DNA of 64,000 nucleotides from Omphiscola glabra (GCA_964017045.1 OZ024807.1:18521813-18585812); one strand, 5' to 3'. Shown: positions 48,206 to 61,739, numbered from the stretch's first letter. Program-made: numbers and translations. Notes: generated from the letters alone by a model not told the origin.

Positions 48206-49019
48206 TGGCTAACAAAAACTGCGATGTATTTGGAACTTGAGGGCGTGATGTTGAAGAGAGGGGCGCCATTTTTATTTAATTTAATGATTGAACCAAAATG
48301 TTAGCATCGATTTAACTCTTCAGTACTATTTTTCTGAAAGGCCCATATGATTGAAAACGTTAAGAACCAAAGCTCAACGAGCGAACAGGTGATGGTGGAT
48401 AGAAAAGTCACGGTGACCTTATCGATTTTACAGTCTGGATCATCTTTATACGGACGTTTTGTTTTGGTCCGATTCAATTCCGATTGTTGTTTGGAGTTTT
48501 TGCAACCAGATTATTGTCTGCGGCATATCGATCAGGTGTGGTTCCATCTGCAAGTGAACAATGTCCTAGTTTTAGTTTGTATGTTATACGTTTCTAACAT
48601 ACGAATAGATGTTTGCTTTAATCCAGTGAGTCTCAATCAGGAATACCCACACTTTTTTGTGGGAATTGTTCTGGAGACAATGTCACGGGAACCCGGAAGA
48701 TACAAAGCATATGATATTTATTTACATTTTTTAATCTTTGTGTGCTTGAAATAAAAATATATACATTTATATAAAAAATGTGCGTGTGGGTACCAGGCTG
48801 CAGAATGTTTAAGAACCAATTCATTTATGTTACACCTTTGGTAGGTTAAGGTGTAGACGTGTCACTTCTGTATCACGAAAAGAAGTTGTTGATGATATTA
48901 TAAGTTTTTATTCAGCTAATGAAGTTAACACATATCCCTTTGAAACGTCACACTTCTTGTGTTTTTAATAGACACACGTTAAAATGTGTAACACTTATTT
49001 TGTTTTTAATGAACACCCT

Positions 49020-49360
49020 TTAAGATGAATATAAGCCTATTTATCAGCATCTAAACATATCTATAGGCCCTATACCTTAATCTATTTATCATTATCTAAA
49101 CACATCTATAGGCCCTTTTATCTTAAAATATGTATCATTATCTAAACTTATCTAAATGCCCTTTATCTTAAGCTACGCATCATTATCTAAACTTATCTCA
49201 AGGCAAATCCCTTTATGTTAAGCTATTGCTCATGATCTAAACATATATAAGTGCCCTGTTTATTAAGCTATTTATTAGTATCTAAACTAATCTATAGGCC
49301 ATTTATTTTAAGATATGTATTATTATCTAAACATATCTATAGGTCCTTTATTTTAAATGA
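49020..49360 (+). repeat. About 50-bp tandem repeat, right copy
   Basis: Seven degenerate units homologous to 22330-22640. Confidence 0.65.
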
Positions 49361-49794
49361 TCGTCATTTGTTATTGCAGGAACTTCAAACAAAAACATAA
49401 AGCAATCACTTCAATTGTTCACTAGTTTCTCTTTTTTGTTTTTGTATCATCTGTCTGTCTGCTGAGTAAAGCCCTTATCACATAGATAAAGAGTAATTTA
49501 CCTATAATATTTTGCATACAAAATACGGACAAAACTGATGGACATAAGATTACAACCGCACACTGAAGAAATAATAGGGTGTTAAAAATGTGGATTCAGA
49601 CAAAACAGATCAACCAGTGATGACATTTACATCATATGCCAATCAGATTATAATATTTAATAAATCAACTATATGTTGATTATTAAAAATGGCTATGACA
49701 GCTTTAAAAGAAAAAAAAATACTATATGAGACTTTGCAAGAGTTTAACAAATCCAACACATACTATTAAATAACTCAAAAGAAAAATAATAATG

Positions 49795-50105
49795 TTCAGG
49801 GAGAATATTAATGACAATTTCAGATTAGAAGAGGCCTAAGACAAGGAGACTCACTATCTTTTATAGTATTTAACCTAAAATTAAAGGAGTTATAACAGGC
49901 ATACATATTGGCACTCGACGATCGATAACCGGATACATTCTGAGGGGAACTAGAGACACACAACAAACATGCACTCTCTACAAACAACCTCTTCAATATT
50001 TTGCATATGCTAATGCCATAGCAATGTTTGGGAAATGTAGTGCAGCCTTATCAAAAGAGTTTATCGAACTAGAATACGCATCACTACAAGGACTAGAAGT
50101 AACGA
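49795..50105 (+). mobile_element. LINE reverse-transcriptase fragment, right copy
   Basis: Homologue of 23060-23385 with further damage (FAYANAIAMFG, frameshifts). Confidence 0.6.
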
Positions 50106-50479
50106 CAATATATATATAAATACTATGTTAACAGAAGAACAGACAGATTTAAACATTAAAACTTGAAAAGCTGTTTCCTGTTTATTAAATAATTCAATGC
50201 AAACATTTAATATCCGTAATAAATTGAAGAAACTAATTACTAAAAGAAAGGAAACATAATATTTGCCGGAGACAGGGCATTCTCTATTTAAAGCAAAATT
50301 ATCAAAAGTAAAAACACTACCACAAAAAAAACAAACAAACACACATATAGCATATACATGTCACACCATATAATCACATTAGTTGTAACATACGCAATTG
50401 GAACATGTACACTAATAATGAAACTAAACATAAAACATGTTGTTTTCATAATTTCTTTATAATATATAATATTAAGCAG

Positions 50480-50835
50480 AAGGGCTATGTCTGACAATAT
50501 ATCAAGCAGTAGGGTGTGTGTTTGACAATATAACAACATTTGGTTCTGTGTCTTAAAATATAACTACAGTAAAGTGTGTGTCTGACAATATATCAAGCAT
50601 AATGGTGTGTGTATGAAAATATATCAAACCGTAAGGTGTGTCGGAAAATATATCGAGCAGTAGGATGTGTGTCTGACCATATAAATACAGTAGGGTGTGT
50701 GTCTGATAACATAACAGTAGGATGTGTCTGACAATATAACAAAAGTAGGGTATGTGTCTGACAATATAACAACAGTGAGGTATGTGTCTGACAATATAAC
50801 AAAAGTAGGGTGCGTGTCTGACAATATAACAAAAC
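50480..50835 (+). repeat. 30-bp tandem repeat, second block
   Basis: About 11 units of the GTGTGTCTGACAATATAACA type, homologous to 45045-45800. Confidence 0.85.
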
Positions 50836-51825
50836 ATGCTGCACTTTACAGAATCCCAATTAGTGCTTCATACAGGTTCGCAAGTGGACACTATTTTTTC
50901 GCCCCTTAATAATTTTAGTATTCGAACGACACACCTGCTTGTACACGGCATATTTATTTCACCAAATATTTCATTTAAAAAAAAAATGTTAAACACCAAG
51001 AGCACTTGCAATATTTGTGTTTAAAAATTTTATTTAGCGCAATGTTCATGAATATTATTTGAATATATCAGTGACGTCATATTTCCTTTATCTTGCCCTT
51101 TAAAAACAAAGAAACACATATTCTTGGGTTTGGGTCTTTGTGTGTTTTTTTAAGGGGGGGGGGGGCTGAAGAATAAAAGCATCAGTTAAGTCTGAGTTGA
51201 AAGATTGGTGAAGTAGGTTAAAATCCAACATTGGCTCTAGCGCCACAGGGATTGGTAAATGTCAAAATTCATAAATGAGCAATATATATTTTAAAACTTT
51301 TGGACATGATAGAAGTTTTTCTTTTTATATTTCCAGCCACGACATTTGTTTAATTACCATTTTAAGAAACAAGAAATTATTTATTTTCTTTTTTTTAAGT
51401 CAAATATCGTTTATTGAATAATCGAACTTATTTATTTGACGCAATTGTTTGGCGCCCACCTGAAGTTGTTGAGTGCAATATCGTACGTTTGGTATTCTTT
51501 ATCAGCAACAAATTGAGTTAAACATCCCTTTTTTGCTTTAGCACTTTGGGCAGACATCAGACATACTTGAGCTATATATATATATATACATTTTAATATA
51601 TATATATTCAAATTATTTTAAAATGTCTTTAAAAGTAATGCATCTGTACCATTCGTTTGTATTGTTAAAATACGTATGTTTGAGAACCACGTATGTACAT
51701 TTACATCTGTTGCATCATACTAAGTACATTTTATAAATACCCATAGTTGAGTACGTGGCCGATATTCCTAGAGCTTCACTTCTTAACTAAGCGAGCACCA
51801 TCAACTGACTGCATCCTTATAGGAG

Positions 51826-52015
51826 GTGAGCAATGTATTCTATGCAAAGTATACTATGCAAAATGTTTTATGCAAAGTATTTTATGCAAAGTATTCTATG
51901 CAAAGTATTTTATGCCAAGTATTATATGCAAATTATTTTATGCAAAGTATTATATGCAAAATATTATATACAAAGTATTATATGCAAAGTATTTTAAGCA
52001 AAGTATTCTATGAAA
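51826..52015 (+). repeat. 15-bp tandem repeat, right copy
   Basis: About 12 units of the TATGCAAAGTATT type, uninterrupted by a transposon. Confidence 0.85.
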
Positions 52016-52299
52016 GAATTCATATATTTTTGAACATAACGTCTCAGAAATGTAATTATTAATTTTGAAAAGTATTTCATATTTTAAACGTATTTATTAT
52101 TATTGTTATTATTTTTAGGGGTGGTGTGGCGATGAAATTTAAACATAAATAATTGAATTTATATGCTAAAAGGTGTTGTCGAAACATTACCGAAAGATAC
52201 TGAACTATTGATGTTGCTTACAACAGCCTCGTGAGTTCTATTTTAAGTTTAGCAAAAATCAAATTATACCAATGCCATACAAGTTTCGGTCTTTTAAGC

Positions 52300-54300
52300 C
52301 AAAAAGCTGGAGTAACTCGTCCGTGAAGGGAAAAAAGCCCGGGCCAAAGTTGGCAGAGTAATGTATTCAGCAGCTGTTTACAACACATTGACTGCTGAAT
52401 CTCGGAATGCAGTCAGAAAAGCGAATAAAGAGAAATGGGCTGGGACGTTCGAAATGCTCAACCTGACAGACTGGAAAACACGTTAATTATTTCTATCTCT
52501 CACTGCCATGGGGAGAAGGAAAAACTTAATACGCTGGCAAATGAATACAGGCACGGTTACCGCAGATACCAAAGTGCCCCAGGCATTTAACAGACATTTT
52601 GATAATGTGAATCTTAAACTGAGAGACACCAATGAAAGACGAAAATCTCAGGCTACTCGCGAAGCGTGGAGAAAACAACCAACACTGAAGACTACGTGCT
52701 GGGGTATTCAAACCTCTCTTTACTTTGGTAGAACTGCAAAAACCGATCAATAAGTGAAAGACTACCAAGGCGCCAGGAAAAGATAAAATCTGTAAAGAAA
52801 TAATAAAAAAAACAAAAAAACTTTACCATATTAGCTGGTACAAAACGACATAGCATTACAGATCACATTCTTTGGAATCATTCCCCAGAGCAAGTCGAAA
52901 CGCTAAAATCTTTCATATTCCCAAGCGGGAAACAAAAAGCCCCCCCCCCCCCCCCCACTTTTTCAAACAAAGCAGCTAATCACCTATCTCCTGATCTTTA
53001 TTTAACGGAAGGTATCTGAGAGAATGGTCAGTTAGAGACTTTATCGCTAACTAGAAAACACTGGCTGTCTAACTTTAAATCAGACTGTGTTTCGAAAAGG
53101 ATTTCAGCCTACGGACCAGGTGATTAATCTTCTACAGTCCATAACCGATGGTCTACGACAGGACAAGGAAAGAGTTAAGATGACCGGTTTATTGTTTAAG
53201 TTGCAAGGATTAGGCGTACATGCGAATAAATACATTTTGATGGAAGGTGTTTATTACAAACCGAATGATCAATACGAAATTTGTTCGGAAAACTTCGGAT
53301 TATAGAACTTTGGAACATGGACTAACACATAGGTCAGTCTTTGGTTGGGCACATTTCCTCACCGATTTGAATGGTTTTCCCAATATCCTAACAACAAATG
53401 CGGCCATGCATGGGGTCAATTTAGTAATATGGAGTAACGGTTAGATCGCCAACCGACTGCTGTAGCTCCTCGGCTATGGCATTCAGTAGGAACATACAGT
53501 GGTGGCAAAGGGAAATTATATCCAAGAAGTCGATCTATTGAATTATGAGGCATTTAACACTCACTTGGTTGGCGCAATCTTGGATGACGTGGGCAGGGTC
53601 AAGAAACTCGGAAGCATGAACATGGTGGAATGGGTACCAAGCTACGCATATGTGAAGGGCAATGACAAAGCAGACAAACTGGCAAAAGCCGGGGCTGCCA
53701 TTCCCGTCCACAAAATACCCGTCAATTATATTTTTGTCTAAAACGGGTCAACATTAAATCGTACATCACTTATATCGTTGTCCAAAACTGGTTGATAGAC
53801 ATATCTCTCTAGAACTTTTAGGTACTGACACTGGGCAGACAAAGGCCATCATTCCTTAGACTAATATGCGAATTTCTAGCAGACACCACCGTTGGTGGAA
53901 TTTAGTACTTCAACACCAGTGTCTGATGTCCCATATGATAACCGAGCACTGCCCTAATGAAACATTGTTCATCAGAATAATGGGATCCGACTCCTTGGCA
54001 TTGCACGCTACCCCAAGAGACAGAAGTTCTTCTTTTTACTTTATATCCTGCACTGGATGTCACAGAGTAGGCCTGAGTGGCAGGTGAGTCGAAAACCCGA
54101 CACTTTTATATGTCACACCCCAGGAGATGGAAATGGTTGCCAGCGTACTAGTCGGGCTTTTCATAGCAAATCTAAAGTCTTATCAAGAATATGTATATTA
54201 GTACACGATGCTTATAGTTCAACAGTGTTCCACCAGAGCTCGTTGGCTGTCTCCGGTGCTTTAAAAATAATCACAACCAGTTGTTAGACGCATGTCATCT
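52300..54300 (+). mobile_element. Decayed LINE with reverse transcriptase and RNase H remnants, right copy
   Basis: Visible parts in order: a lysine-rich pre-RT segment (52300-52760), RT motif FRKGFQPTDQVINLLQSITD at about 53087 followed by LLFKLQGLGVHAN with the catalytic region deleted, and RNase H end MVEWVPSYAYVKGNDKADKL at about 53620-53700. Then the C-terminal TEHCPNETLFIRIMG (53940) and SCTGCHRVGLSG. RNase H next to the RT points to an I- or Jockey-type LINE. Inactive. Confidence 0.65.
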
Positions 54301-56369
54301 ATTTTGATAATCTAAGATGGACTTTTAAAAATAAGTGAATATTTTTAGATGAATTCATTTCATAACTTTAACACAATGCATGTCACTGACCATGTAAAGT
54401 AATTAAGAGCATATTGGAAAAGCGATGTTATCTTCAGTAATTTAACAAATAAATTCAATAGTCTCGAAAAGTGTTTCATTAAAGATAAAACTATTGTGTT
54501 TTCTCTTAATTTATTTATGAGTTGCCGTGTATTCTAAACTGAATTACTTGCTCGTGGCCTGGCGTTCAATGTCCACAAAAGACACAGCAAACGCATCACC
54601 AGCACCCCTGGCGGACACGAATTGTTAACATGGCGGACTATAAATAGAAAACCAAATATTGTATCATCCACATTATGGTATTCCTTTGGGTTATCAAGGT
54701 TCGTGGAGAGAGAAAAGGGAGCCATCTCAAACTCAAAAAAATATACCCCATGCTTATAGGAAGACTAGATCATATTAAAACTGTGACACACCGTTCTCAT
54801 TAATTCTATAAAGCGTGGTCGCGTTTCACGTTATAAAATTTGTCTAATTTAAAATAGGTAACAAAAAAAAAAAAAAAAAAAGATTGGAGTTTAAAAATAT
54901 AAAAGGTTAAGTATAAGTTCATTTAATGTAATGTTCAATCAATATCTGAAAGAATGAGGGTTGAACAAAGTTATTAATTTTACAGTAATTAGATTATTAT
55001 GTGTTTATTATTTTTTTAATTGAAGGAGTCCAATTAAAGAATAGCCAAACTGTGCCAAAGAAATTGTTTGTTAAACAAAATCAAAACAAGTTAACTGTTT
55101 CAGAGACTGTACAAAACATGTAAGTATTGGGACGTCAATATTTTAATTATTTGTCAAGCTATCAATTTTACATCAAAATACAAACACAAATTTCGTGTAA
55201 ATATCGCTTTAGTGAGAGCTTGCACGTTAGTAAAATATAATTATTGTTTTGCAAGAGCTTTCTAGAAATCCTTTTGATTGTTCAAAAATTATAACTAACC
55301 TTTTCATCTTTATGTATGCATATATTGTTTGTGTGTGTGTGTGTATGCATGTAAATGATATAGATAGAAATAAACCGAAAAATTAAAATAAGCCAAAATA
55401 ACAGTGCACAAAGAAATGATTCCATTGTACAAAAAAAAAAAAAAAAAAAAAAAAAACCCATTCATTTTTACAAAATAAATATGAAATGTATCCGTTGAAA
55501 TGTTAACATTACAGACGTACATACTAAGCGATGTGTCATATTGATATTGCTGTTATTGTTTTCTTAATATTTTTATTGCCTGCTAATCAAACTCAGCTCA
55601 TTAAACTCTCCTATCCTGACTGATTCCCCACTCTGATCGATAGACAATACTGCTGGGTGCCGTCCATGACTAGACATTTAAAAAGTTATGGAATGGTTGG
55701 AGCGAATACACATTTGTCTTGTTTTATGTAACTGATGTATGTTAATTTTTAAGGTCATGATTATGTTTGTGAAATTGTATGTACAGCGGGGTGAGACCAG
55801 CCCTAGCTTTGGGTACGTTTGGGTACTATGCTATATAAAAACTTCTTATAATATTAATACTAATAAAAATAATTATATGCTAATTTAAAGGGAATTATAT
55901 TATTTAACTCTTACAGTGTGGTTAAGTTATTTAACGCAATTAAATTGTGACATCAGAAACAGCTTTTTAACAACAAAACGTTATATAAATACGATGCACG
56001 GTTTCGCACACGATATCGCTAGAAGCTTTCGCATTTCCTGACACATGTTCCTAGAGAAGGTTTCAGAATATTTAAACCATGCTAGAGTTGGTTTCTTTTA
56101 TATTGCTCCACAGCTGTTTATGCTTTCCCATTTTGGTGATGTGTACCCCGTAACACATGAGTTGATTGCATTGATTAACTTCTGCTAAGATTTTTATGTT
56201 ACGATTAAAATTAAATCTTCTATCTAAAACAATAGAATACAAAAAGAAAATTACAAAATTGTATTCAAATTATCACTATACATTTGTACATATTACTTGC
56301 ATATAAATCATTGATTATACATGAAACTCTATCGAGAAACTCTCAAATAATGTGTGGGTCAATACGGAT

Positions 56370-56715
56370 GGGCTTTCACTAGCTTGAGAAACACTGCAAA
56401 TACTCAAATACTTTGTAAGCCACTAGGGTTATCATGCATTTGCTGGAGAGGCCCTGCAATAATTTGTAATCCACTAGTGATTGGTATGAACTAGCTTGAA
56501 AAGCTCTGCAATAATTTGTTACCTTATATTGATTTGCTTGCTTTAGCTTGAGAACCTCTGCAATATTGTGTAACCTTCTATTGATTGGAATGCCATAGCT
56601 TAAGAATATCTGCAATATTGTGTAACCTTCTATTGATTGGAATGCACTAGCTTGAGAAACTCTGTAATATTGTGTAACCTTACATTTATTGGAATGCACT
56701 AGCTTGAAAAAAAAT
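56370..56715 (-). repeat. About 57-bp tandem repeat, right copy
   Basis: Six units homologous to 29400-29765. The minus-strand open frame here is repeat translation. Confidence 0.75.
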
Positions 56716-58129
56716 GCTGAACGTACCACCTGCTTTCGCCACGGTTGAGATAAAGTATCAATATGAGCTTAAGAATTTAATTTAATTGAGATCTTAGATC
56801 CATTGTATAACGCCCTCAAGAACAGTTAAAGAATTTGACACATCATTTACCAATGTACAGGTATAAGTCTTCAAAAGATAACTATTATTAAATCGTAGGT
56901 ATTAATTCTTGGTTTCCTTTCTATAAGCTGCACTTTATTGTTTCTTTAAAAATGAAAATTAGCTTCTGGATACTTTGAAACACAACTTAATTAGTTTTTG
57001 TTTTTGTTTGTTTGTTTGTCTTTTTAATAAGTATATTTGCCTCTAAATACAACAAAAATTGTAATGGTCTCTTTCATATCTGAATTGATCATTATTTTAA
57101 AATATGCTCTTATCTAGGCTGCGGTAACGCGATATATAAAACTACCAGTAATAGTACTAATAATAATCTAATTATCTAACTATCCTTCAATAAAAGAATT
57201 TACATGCATAATTTAAAAAAAAATATTGTAAATAATTTATTTACTAAAAGAATGTAACCAATTTACAGTTCAGCTTTTACCTCATTAAAGAATATACTTG
57301 TGCCGCAAAAATGAACAGGCCAATGGTCATTTGGCTAATGCTAAACTTGTCCTGCATCTCAAAGATAGAAGCACAAGTAAGAATTTTTAAATTCGACTTT
57401 TCTGAGACCCATTATGTTAACATACATTTGTTGTAAACTTCAATAAAAATATTTTTTATTTATTTTTAATTGTATAAACTTCTGCCTGTCTTAAGATTTA
57501 AATGTGTAGTATAACAATATCATTTAGTAGTACATTTAGTAGTACATTAATTCTTTATAATTGATGTAAAGGTACACATATAAAAAAAGACCAATATACA
57601 TTTTTGGACTAAAGTTTAAGGAATGAATTGTAGAAATGGTCTGAGAAGCACATTTGGGAATATATTGAATTTTAAAACATCTTCATTGTAGTAAAATAGT
57701 TTCTATGTTAATTAAGTTCATTTTAATGATCCCGACTTACAGTGCGGTTTTCAGCTAATTGCGGTCAACCACTATATTTTAGGATTGTGCATCCACTGGA
57801 GGGGCATCTGAACATTCTATCAGATGTTGTGCTAATAAAGAAACCTGCTTGACTTATCGAAAGGATGGCTTCTATACGGATTTCTGTAAGGTAGTCCAAA
57901 ATTTCCCTGATACGGAAGGGCAATTACAAAAGTGTAAATAATATTGCTGTACGTATATTATGAAAAAAAAATAATTAAATCCGTATCTCATAAACATGTT
58001 GAGCGAAAATAAATCCTGTAGAATTTAAGTAAAACCGTTTGTACGCTAATGAAATTTGATGTTGTATACAGGTGTAGCTAGTCATAGTTAATTATTCATA
58101 ATGGAACACAATGCATTTTTAAAAACATG

Positions 58130-58560
58130 TAAGAATCGGCAACTCAAGCGTAAAAGAAAAAGCATTTACAGCCTTTGTCCGGCCGCTTTTAGATAACGCA
58201 TCTTAAGTGTGAGACCCATTCACCCAGAAGAGGTTTGAGGTGGTCCAATGACGGGCAGCACGCTTTGTCCCCGAACTGATACAGGAACTCATCCAGTGTC
58301 GGCAGCATGCTAGTCGACGACTATCCAGGCTCTTCAGGATGCACAAGAAAAAAAATCGGCTGGTCCACGCCACCTACATTTAAAAGAAACTCTTCCACAC
58401 AATCATTACAGAGACGAGACCATGACAGTCGTATCCGACTCAATCCCGCCAAAGAAAATCAGGGACTGGAACAATTTACAAAGGGACCACCTTTGGCACA
58501 TTTATGTCCATTGACGTCTAATGTTCCAACCCCCAGTTTCTAATATAAAAATTTAGTAAC
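58130..58560 (+). mobile_element. LINE (L2/CR1-like) 3' fragment in intron 2 of knot gene copy 2
   Basis: Frames read VKEKAFTAFVRPLLDNA, DPFTQKRFEVVQ and RAARFVPEL..., then a LFRMHKKKNRLVHATY segment. This is the C-terminal region downstream of the RT core in L2/CR1 elements (V-K-x-x-A-Y...F-V-R-P-x-L-E-Y-A). Stops and frameshifts are present. Confidence 0.7.
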
Positions 58561-59109
58561 CTTACAACCAGTGACTTTTCCTCTTCTAAAACGTGCACAG
58601 TTACATCGTGAACCCATCTACAAACAAACGATCAATTCATCGGTCTTGACCTCTCGAAATATATAAAGAGAAGAAGTCATTAAAATAGTATTTGCTGATT
58701 GGCAAGATATCAGTATCACCTACGAAATAATATATTTTCTTGTGCTTTTCACTTTTTCCCAATTTACCAAATCAGGTGTTAATCAAATTCAAAATCTTTA
58801 AGTAATTATGATGTTTGTTTATTATAGTTTTAATTCAGTAGACCTGTTTTAATTCCTAACAGAGATAGATTAATTATGTTTCTTTCGTTTTCATTGATAG
58901 GAAATACACAATTTTAAATATCCAACATAAATAACCTTTTAAGAGAAAAACTATATTACTTGATCACAGTTAATGTTTTTATGGCTGAGATTGCCTTTAA
59001 GGCATGTGATTAAGATACTGAAAAACACTTTTGACCCCCCCCTTTTTTTTTCCCGACCAATAAGTAAGCATCTGCAAACTCAAAATATATATAAAGCGGG
59101 TATATTTTT

Positions 59110-59190
59110 GATTATATATATATATATATATATACATATATATAGTTTATATATATATATACATATATATAGATTATATATATATATATA
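59110..59190. repeat. (TA)n microsatellite in intron of knot gene copy 2
   Basis: Interrupted TA runs; the left copy has only a short TATATATT here (about 31673). Confidence 0.85.
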
Positions 59191-59886
59191 ATTTATAAAA
59201 AAAAAATAAGAATGTAATATGATCCAAGATATTCCTACTCTTTCATTTATTACACGAAACGACCTAGATTACATTGTCATTTTGAATATGTAATTGATTT
59301 ATTTATTCATTTTCATTATTTGATAGAAGCCAATTGCACGGATAGTCGACAGTGCGCTGATAAATGTTGCCGTATGATCAGACCAGTACGTCAACACCCT
59401 TATTGGGTGTGTGGGCCTGCACAATTTGACTACCACCCACATTTAATTCACCATTGCGAAACCACTGAACTATTTAAATAATCTCCTTGAAAAACAATTT
59501 TTTGAGACAGTTCAATAAAACAATGTCGACGCCTGTATGTTAGCAAATAAAATTGTTTTTCAACATGTATGTTAACGCGTTTGTTCATTCAGTAAAATGG
59601 TAATTTTTATCCAGATACAATTTAACAACCCTTAACAATCATTTTTTCCGTATAAATTCTTTATAAAATGTAATATTGAGCAATTTGGGGGTTTAAGCTA
59701 AAAATTAGACAAAATATGCATACACATAACACACTTTATAAGAATTCCAATTGTTTCTCCCCCCTCCCTCCCCCGAAAGCTCACAAACGCACATTATTTT
59801 TTTATAAATTTTAATAACTGTTAATTTAACTTTGAATTTCCTCAAATTTAATCCAATGTTACAATTGCAAAAATATTTTTTTTTTT

Positions 59887-60135
59887 AACGTCATCACATG
59901 ATGTAATCAGACTCACTCAACCGACGACTTATTTTAAAGTCATCACATGACGCCATCAGATTCACTCAACCAACGACTTATTTTAACGACATCATATGAC
60001 GCAATCAGATTCACTCAACCAACGACTTATTTTAACGACATCATATGACGCAATCAGATTCACTCAACCAACGACTTATTTTAACGACATCATATGACGC
60101 AATCAGATTCACTCAACCAACGACTATTTTAACGA
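59887..60135 (+). repeat. 49-bp tandem repeat
   Basis: Five units of CATCATATGACGCAATCAGA plus TTCACTCAACCAACGACTTATTTTAACGA. It begins where homology to the left duplication copy ends. Confidence 0.85.
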
Positions 60136-60779
60136 AACGTTAAAGACAGTTTCATCAAATGATGTCCTTATTTTTTTTTTTCAAAACCAGTTGTTTTTTT
60201 CTCCGACATTTCAACAATTGTATTTGGTGGACAATACAATTTAGCGGTGATAGTATATATTTTGTTAAAAAATCTGATTGATGAAAGATGAATGACTGTC
60301 AACAAAGGCATTCTCAATGGGTCATAAGGTCATTTCAGTTTTTCTATAATGAAACAGTTTTAGTCAGGGTCGAAGGGAACAGTTACAATATCATTTACAC
60401 TTTAGCTCGGTGATATCAAAAGTGGAGCCTACGCCCCACGGGGGTTCCCTTTGAGGACCTTCCGAGGTCAGTTAGTCTCGGAGATTGGATCTTTGATTTT
60501 TCTTTTGTTGATAAAGTGGGTGGTCAATCTGATCAATATGACTTTATAAATATTAAGTTAGTACGTCACTGTTTGTATTGCAATGCGAGTAAATTTGACA
60601 AAAGCAATGTTTTATCCTACAATCTTAAATTTGACAAAAGTCACACTTCCTCCCACAGTCTCAAATTTAAAACCTTCGTCAGGCTGTGAAATTTAAATTG
60701 TATTTCCCCGACAGTGGCATGGTGACTCTCTTTTAACGCGTAGTGCTTTTATTACAAGTTGCAAAAAGTAGCAATATTT
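60136..60779. other. Gene-free stretch with a GC-richer patch
   Basis: The patch at about 60410-60500 (CCACGGGGGTTCCC, GAGGACCTTCCGAGG) stands out from its flanks and may be part of an unidentified element. Confidence 0.35.
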
Positions 60780-61100
60780 ATTCTAAAATTAGCATGAATG
60801 ATGCTTAAATTAGCATTAATAATGCACAAAATAGCACGAGTGATGTACAAAATAGCACGAGTGATGTACAAAATAGCACGAGTGATGTACAAAATATCAT
60901 TAATAGTGCACATAGCATTGCACTAATAGTTTACACAAAAGCACGAATGATTGAACAAAATAGCACTAATAGTGCACACAGTAGCAAGAGTGGTGCACAA
61001 GAAACACTAAAAGTGCACAAAATAGCACGAGTGATTCACAAAATAGCACGAGGGGTGCACAAAATAGCACGAGCGGTGCATAAAATAGCACGAGCTGTTG
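60780..61100 (+). repeat. About 21-bp tandem repeat
   Basis: About 14 units of GCACGAGTGATGTACAAAATA and variants. Confidence 0.8.
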
Positions 61101-61504
61101 TAAAAAGACAACACCAATTTTGACATGAAGGGTGCATAAACTGAGATTTGTTGTTAAAGGTGACAGGATGCAATCAACGAGTACTTCCACACCAAGAACC
61201 AAACCACCATAAGACTAACATTGTCAATTCTACTTTGAAATATTCTTTTGCAATGAGTGAACTTTTATTAACACGATGCCATTACCCCACATCAACCAGG
61301 AAGGCGGCGGAATTGGTCACCTTTCTTCCAAATTTTCATTCCCAACAGTTGTTGATTCAACAAAATCTATCAATGTTACAACTTTTAAATATTTTTTTTT
61401 TGTTGGCGGACATTTACTTCCTAAAATGAAGACATATACCGTGTATTTCGAGCTAGCCAACTGCACTTCAATGTATTTAATCTCTTACCACCTTCTCTAG
61501 AAAA

Positions 61505-61605
61505 CATGGTGGATTTAACGTCAGTAATGTGGATTTATCATCAGTAATGTTGATTTATTATCAGTAATATGGATTTATCATCAATAATGTGGATTTATTA
61601 TTAGA
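61505..61605 (+). repeat. About 21-bp tandem repeat
   Basis: Five units of ATGTGGATTTATCATCAGTA. Confidence 0.7.
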
Positions 61606-61739
61606 TGTCCAACTGCTTTCATATCTTTTAAAGGAAATATTATCTTTTTTAATGCAATATATTTTTAAAAAAATTCAATTAATGCAATTGTTTTTCTTTT
61701 ATTCTTCTATGTCTTAGGGAAAATTCTAACATGACTCAT

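Larger units (their letters stand above)
43745..50835 (+). repeat. Tandem duplication inside right copy
   Basis: Block A (43745-45790) and block B (45790-50835) share the same order: a TTTCTGGGGGTTTAA-like lead-in, TTGCGGACAAAA, a 35/36-bp array, a unique segment and the 30-bp array. Block A has lost about 1.9 kb between 44680 and 44685 relative to block B (48680-50110). Confidence 0.7.
57311..59481 (+). pseudogene. Cystine-knot-like peptide gene, copy 2 (damaged or truncated)
   Basis: It matches copy 1 exon for exon: 57311-57376 (signal peptide, phase 0), 57783-57933 (phase 1) and 59327-59481. Differences matter. The second cysteine of knot 1 is lost (serine or other residues in its place), and the signal region has Arg, Trp and Cys changes. 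The last base of exon 2 is T instead of G, so joined to exon 3 (starting AA) the split codon becomes TAA. If spliced like copy 1, translation would stop after knot 1. Exon 3 itself is open, with six cysteines kept (C-x5-C-x3-CC). Either it is a pseudogene or it makes a short one-domain product. Confidence 0.62.
41080..59890 (+). repeat. Segmental duplication, right copy
   Basis: Right partner of 19700-32430, longer by about 6 kb. It keeps more of the piggyBac element and of a LINE at 58.1 kb, and it gained the arrays at 43.85-48.2 kb. It carries knot gene copy 2. Confidence 0.85.

Noticed and set aside
45848..48304. 818-residue repeat protein (and 499/285-residue minus-strand proteins)
   Set aside because: Both strands are open only because the period is 36 bp. 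Unit variants change amino acids in both frames, and the homologous place in the left copy is a single non-coding unit.
61148..61500. Overlapping open frames near 61.2 kb
   Set aside because: Two frames overlap, with no signal peptide, splice context or recognisable family.
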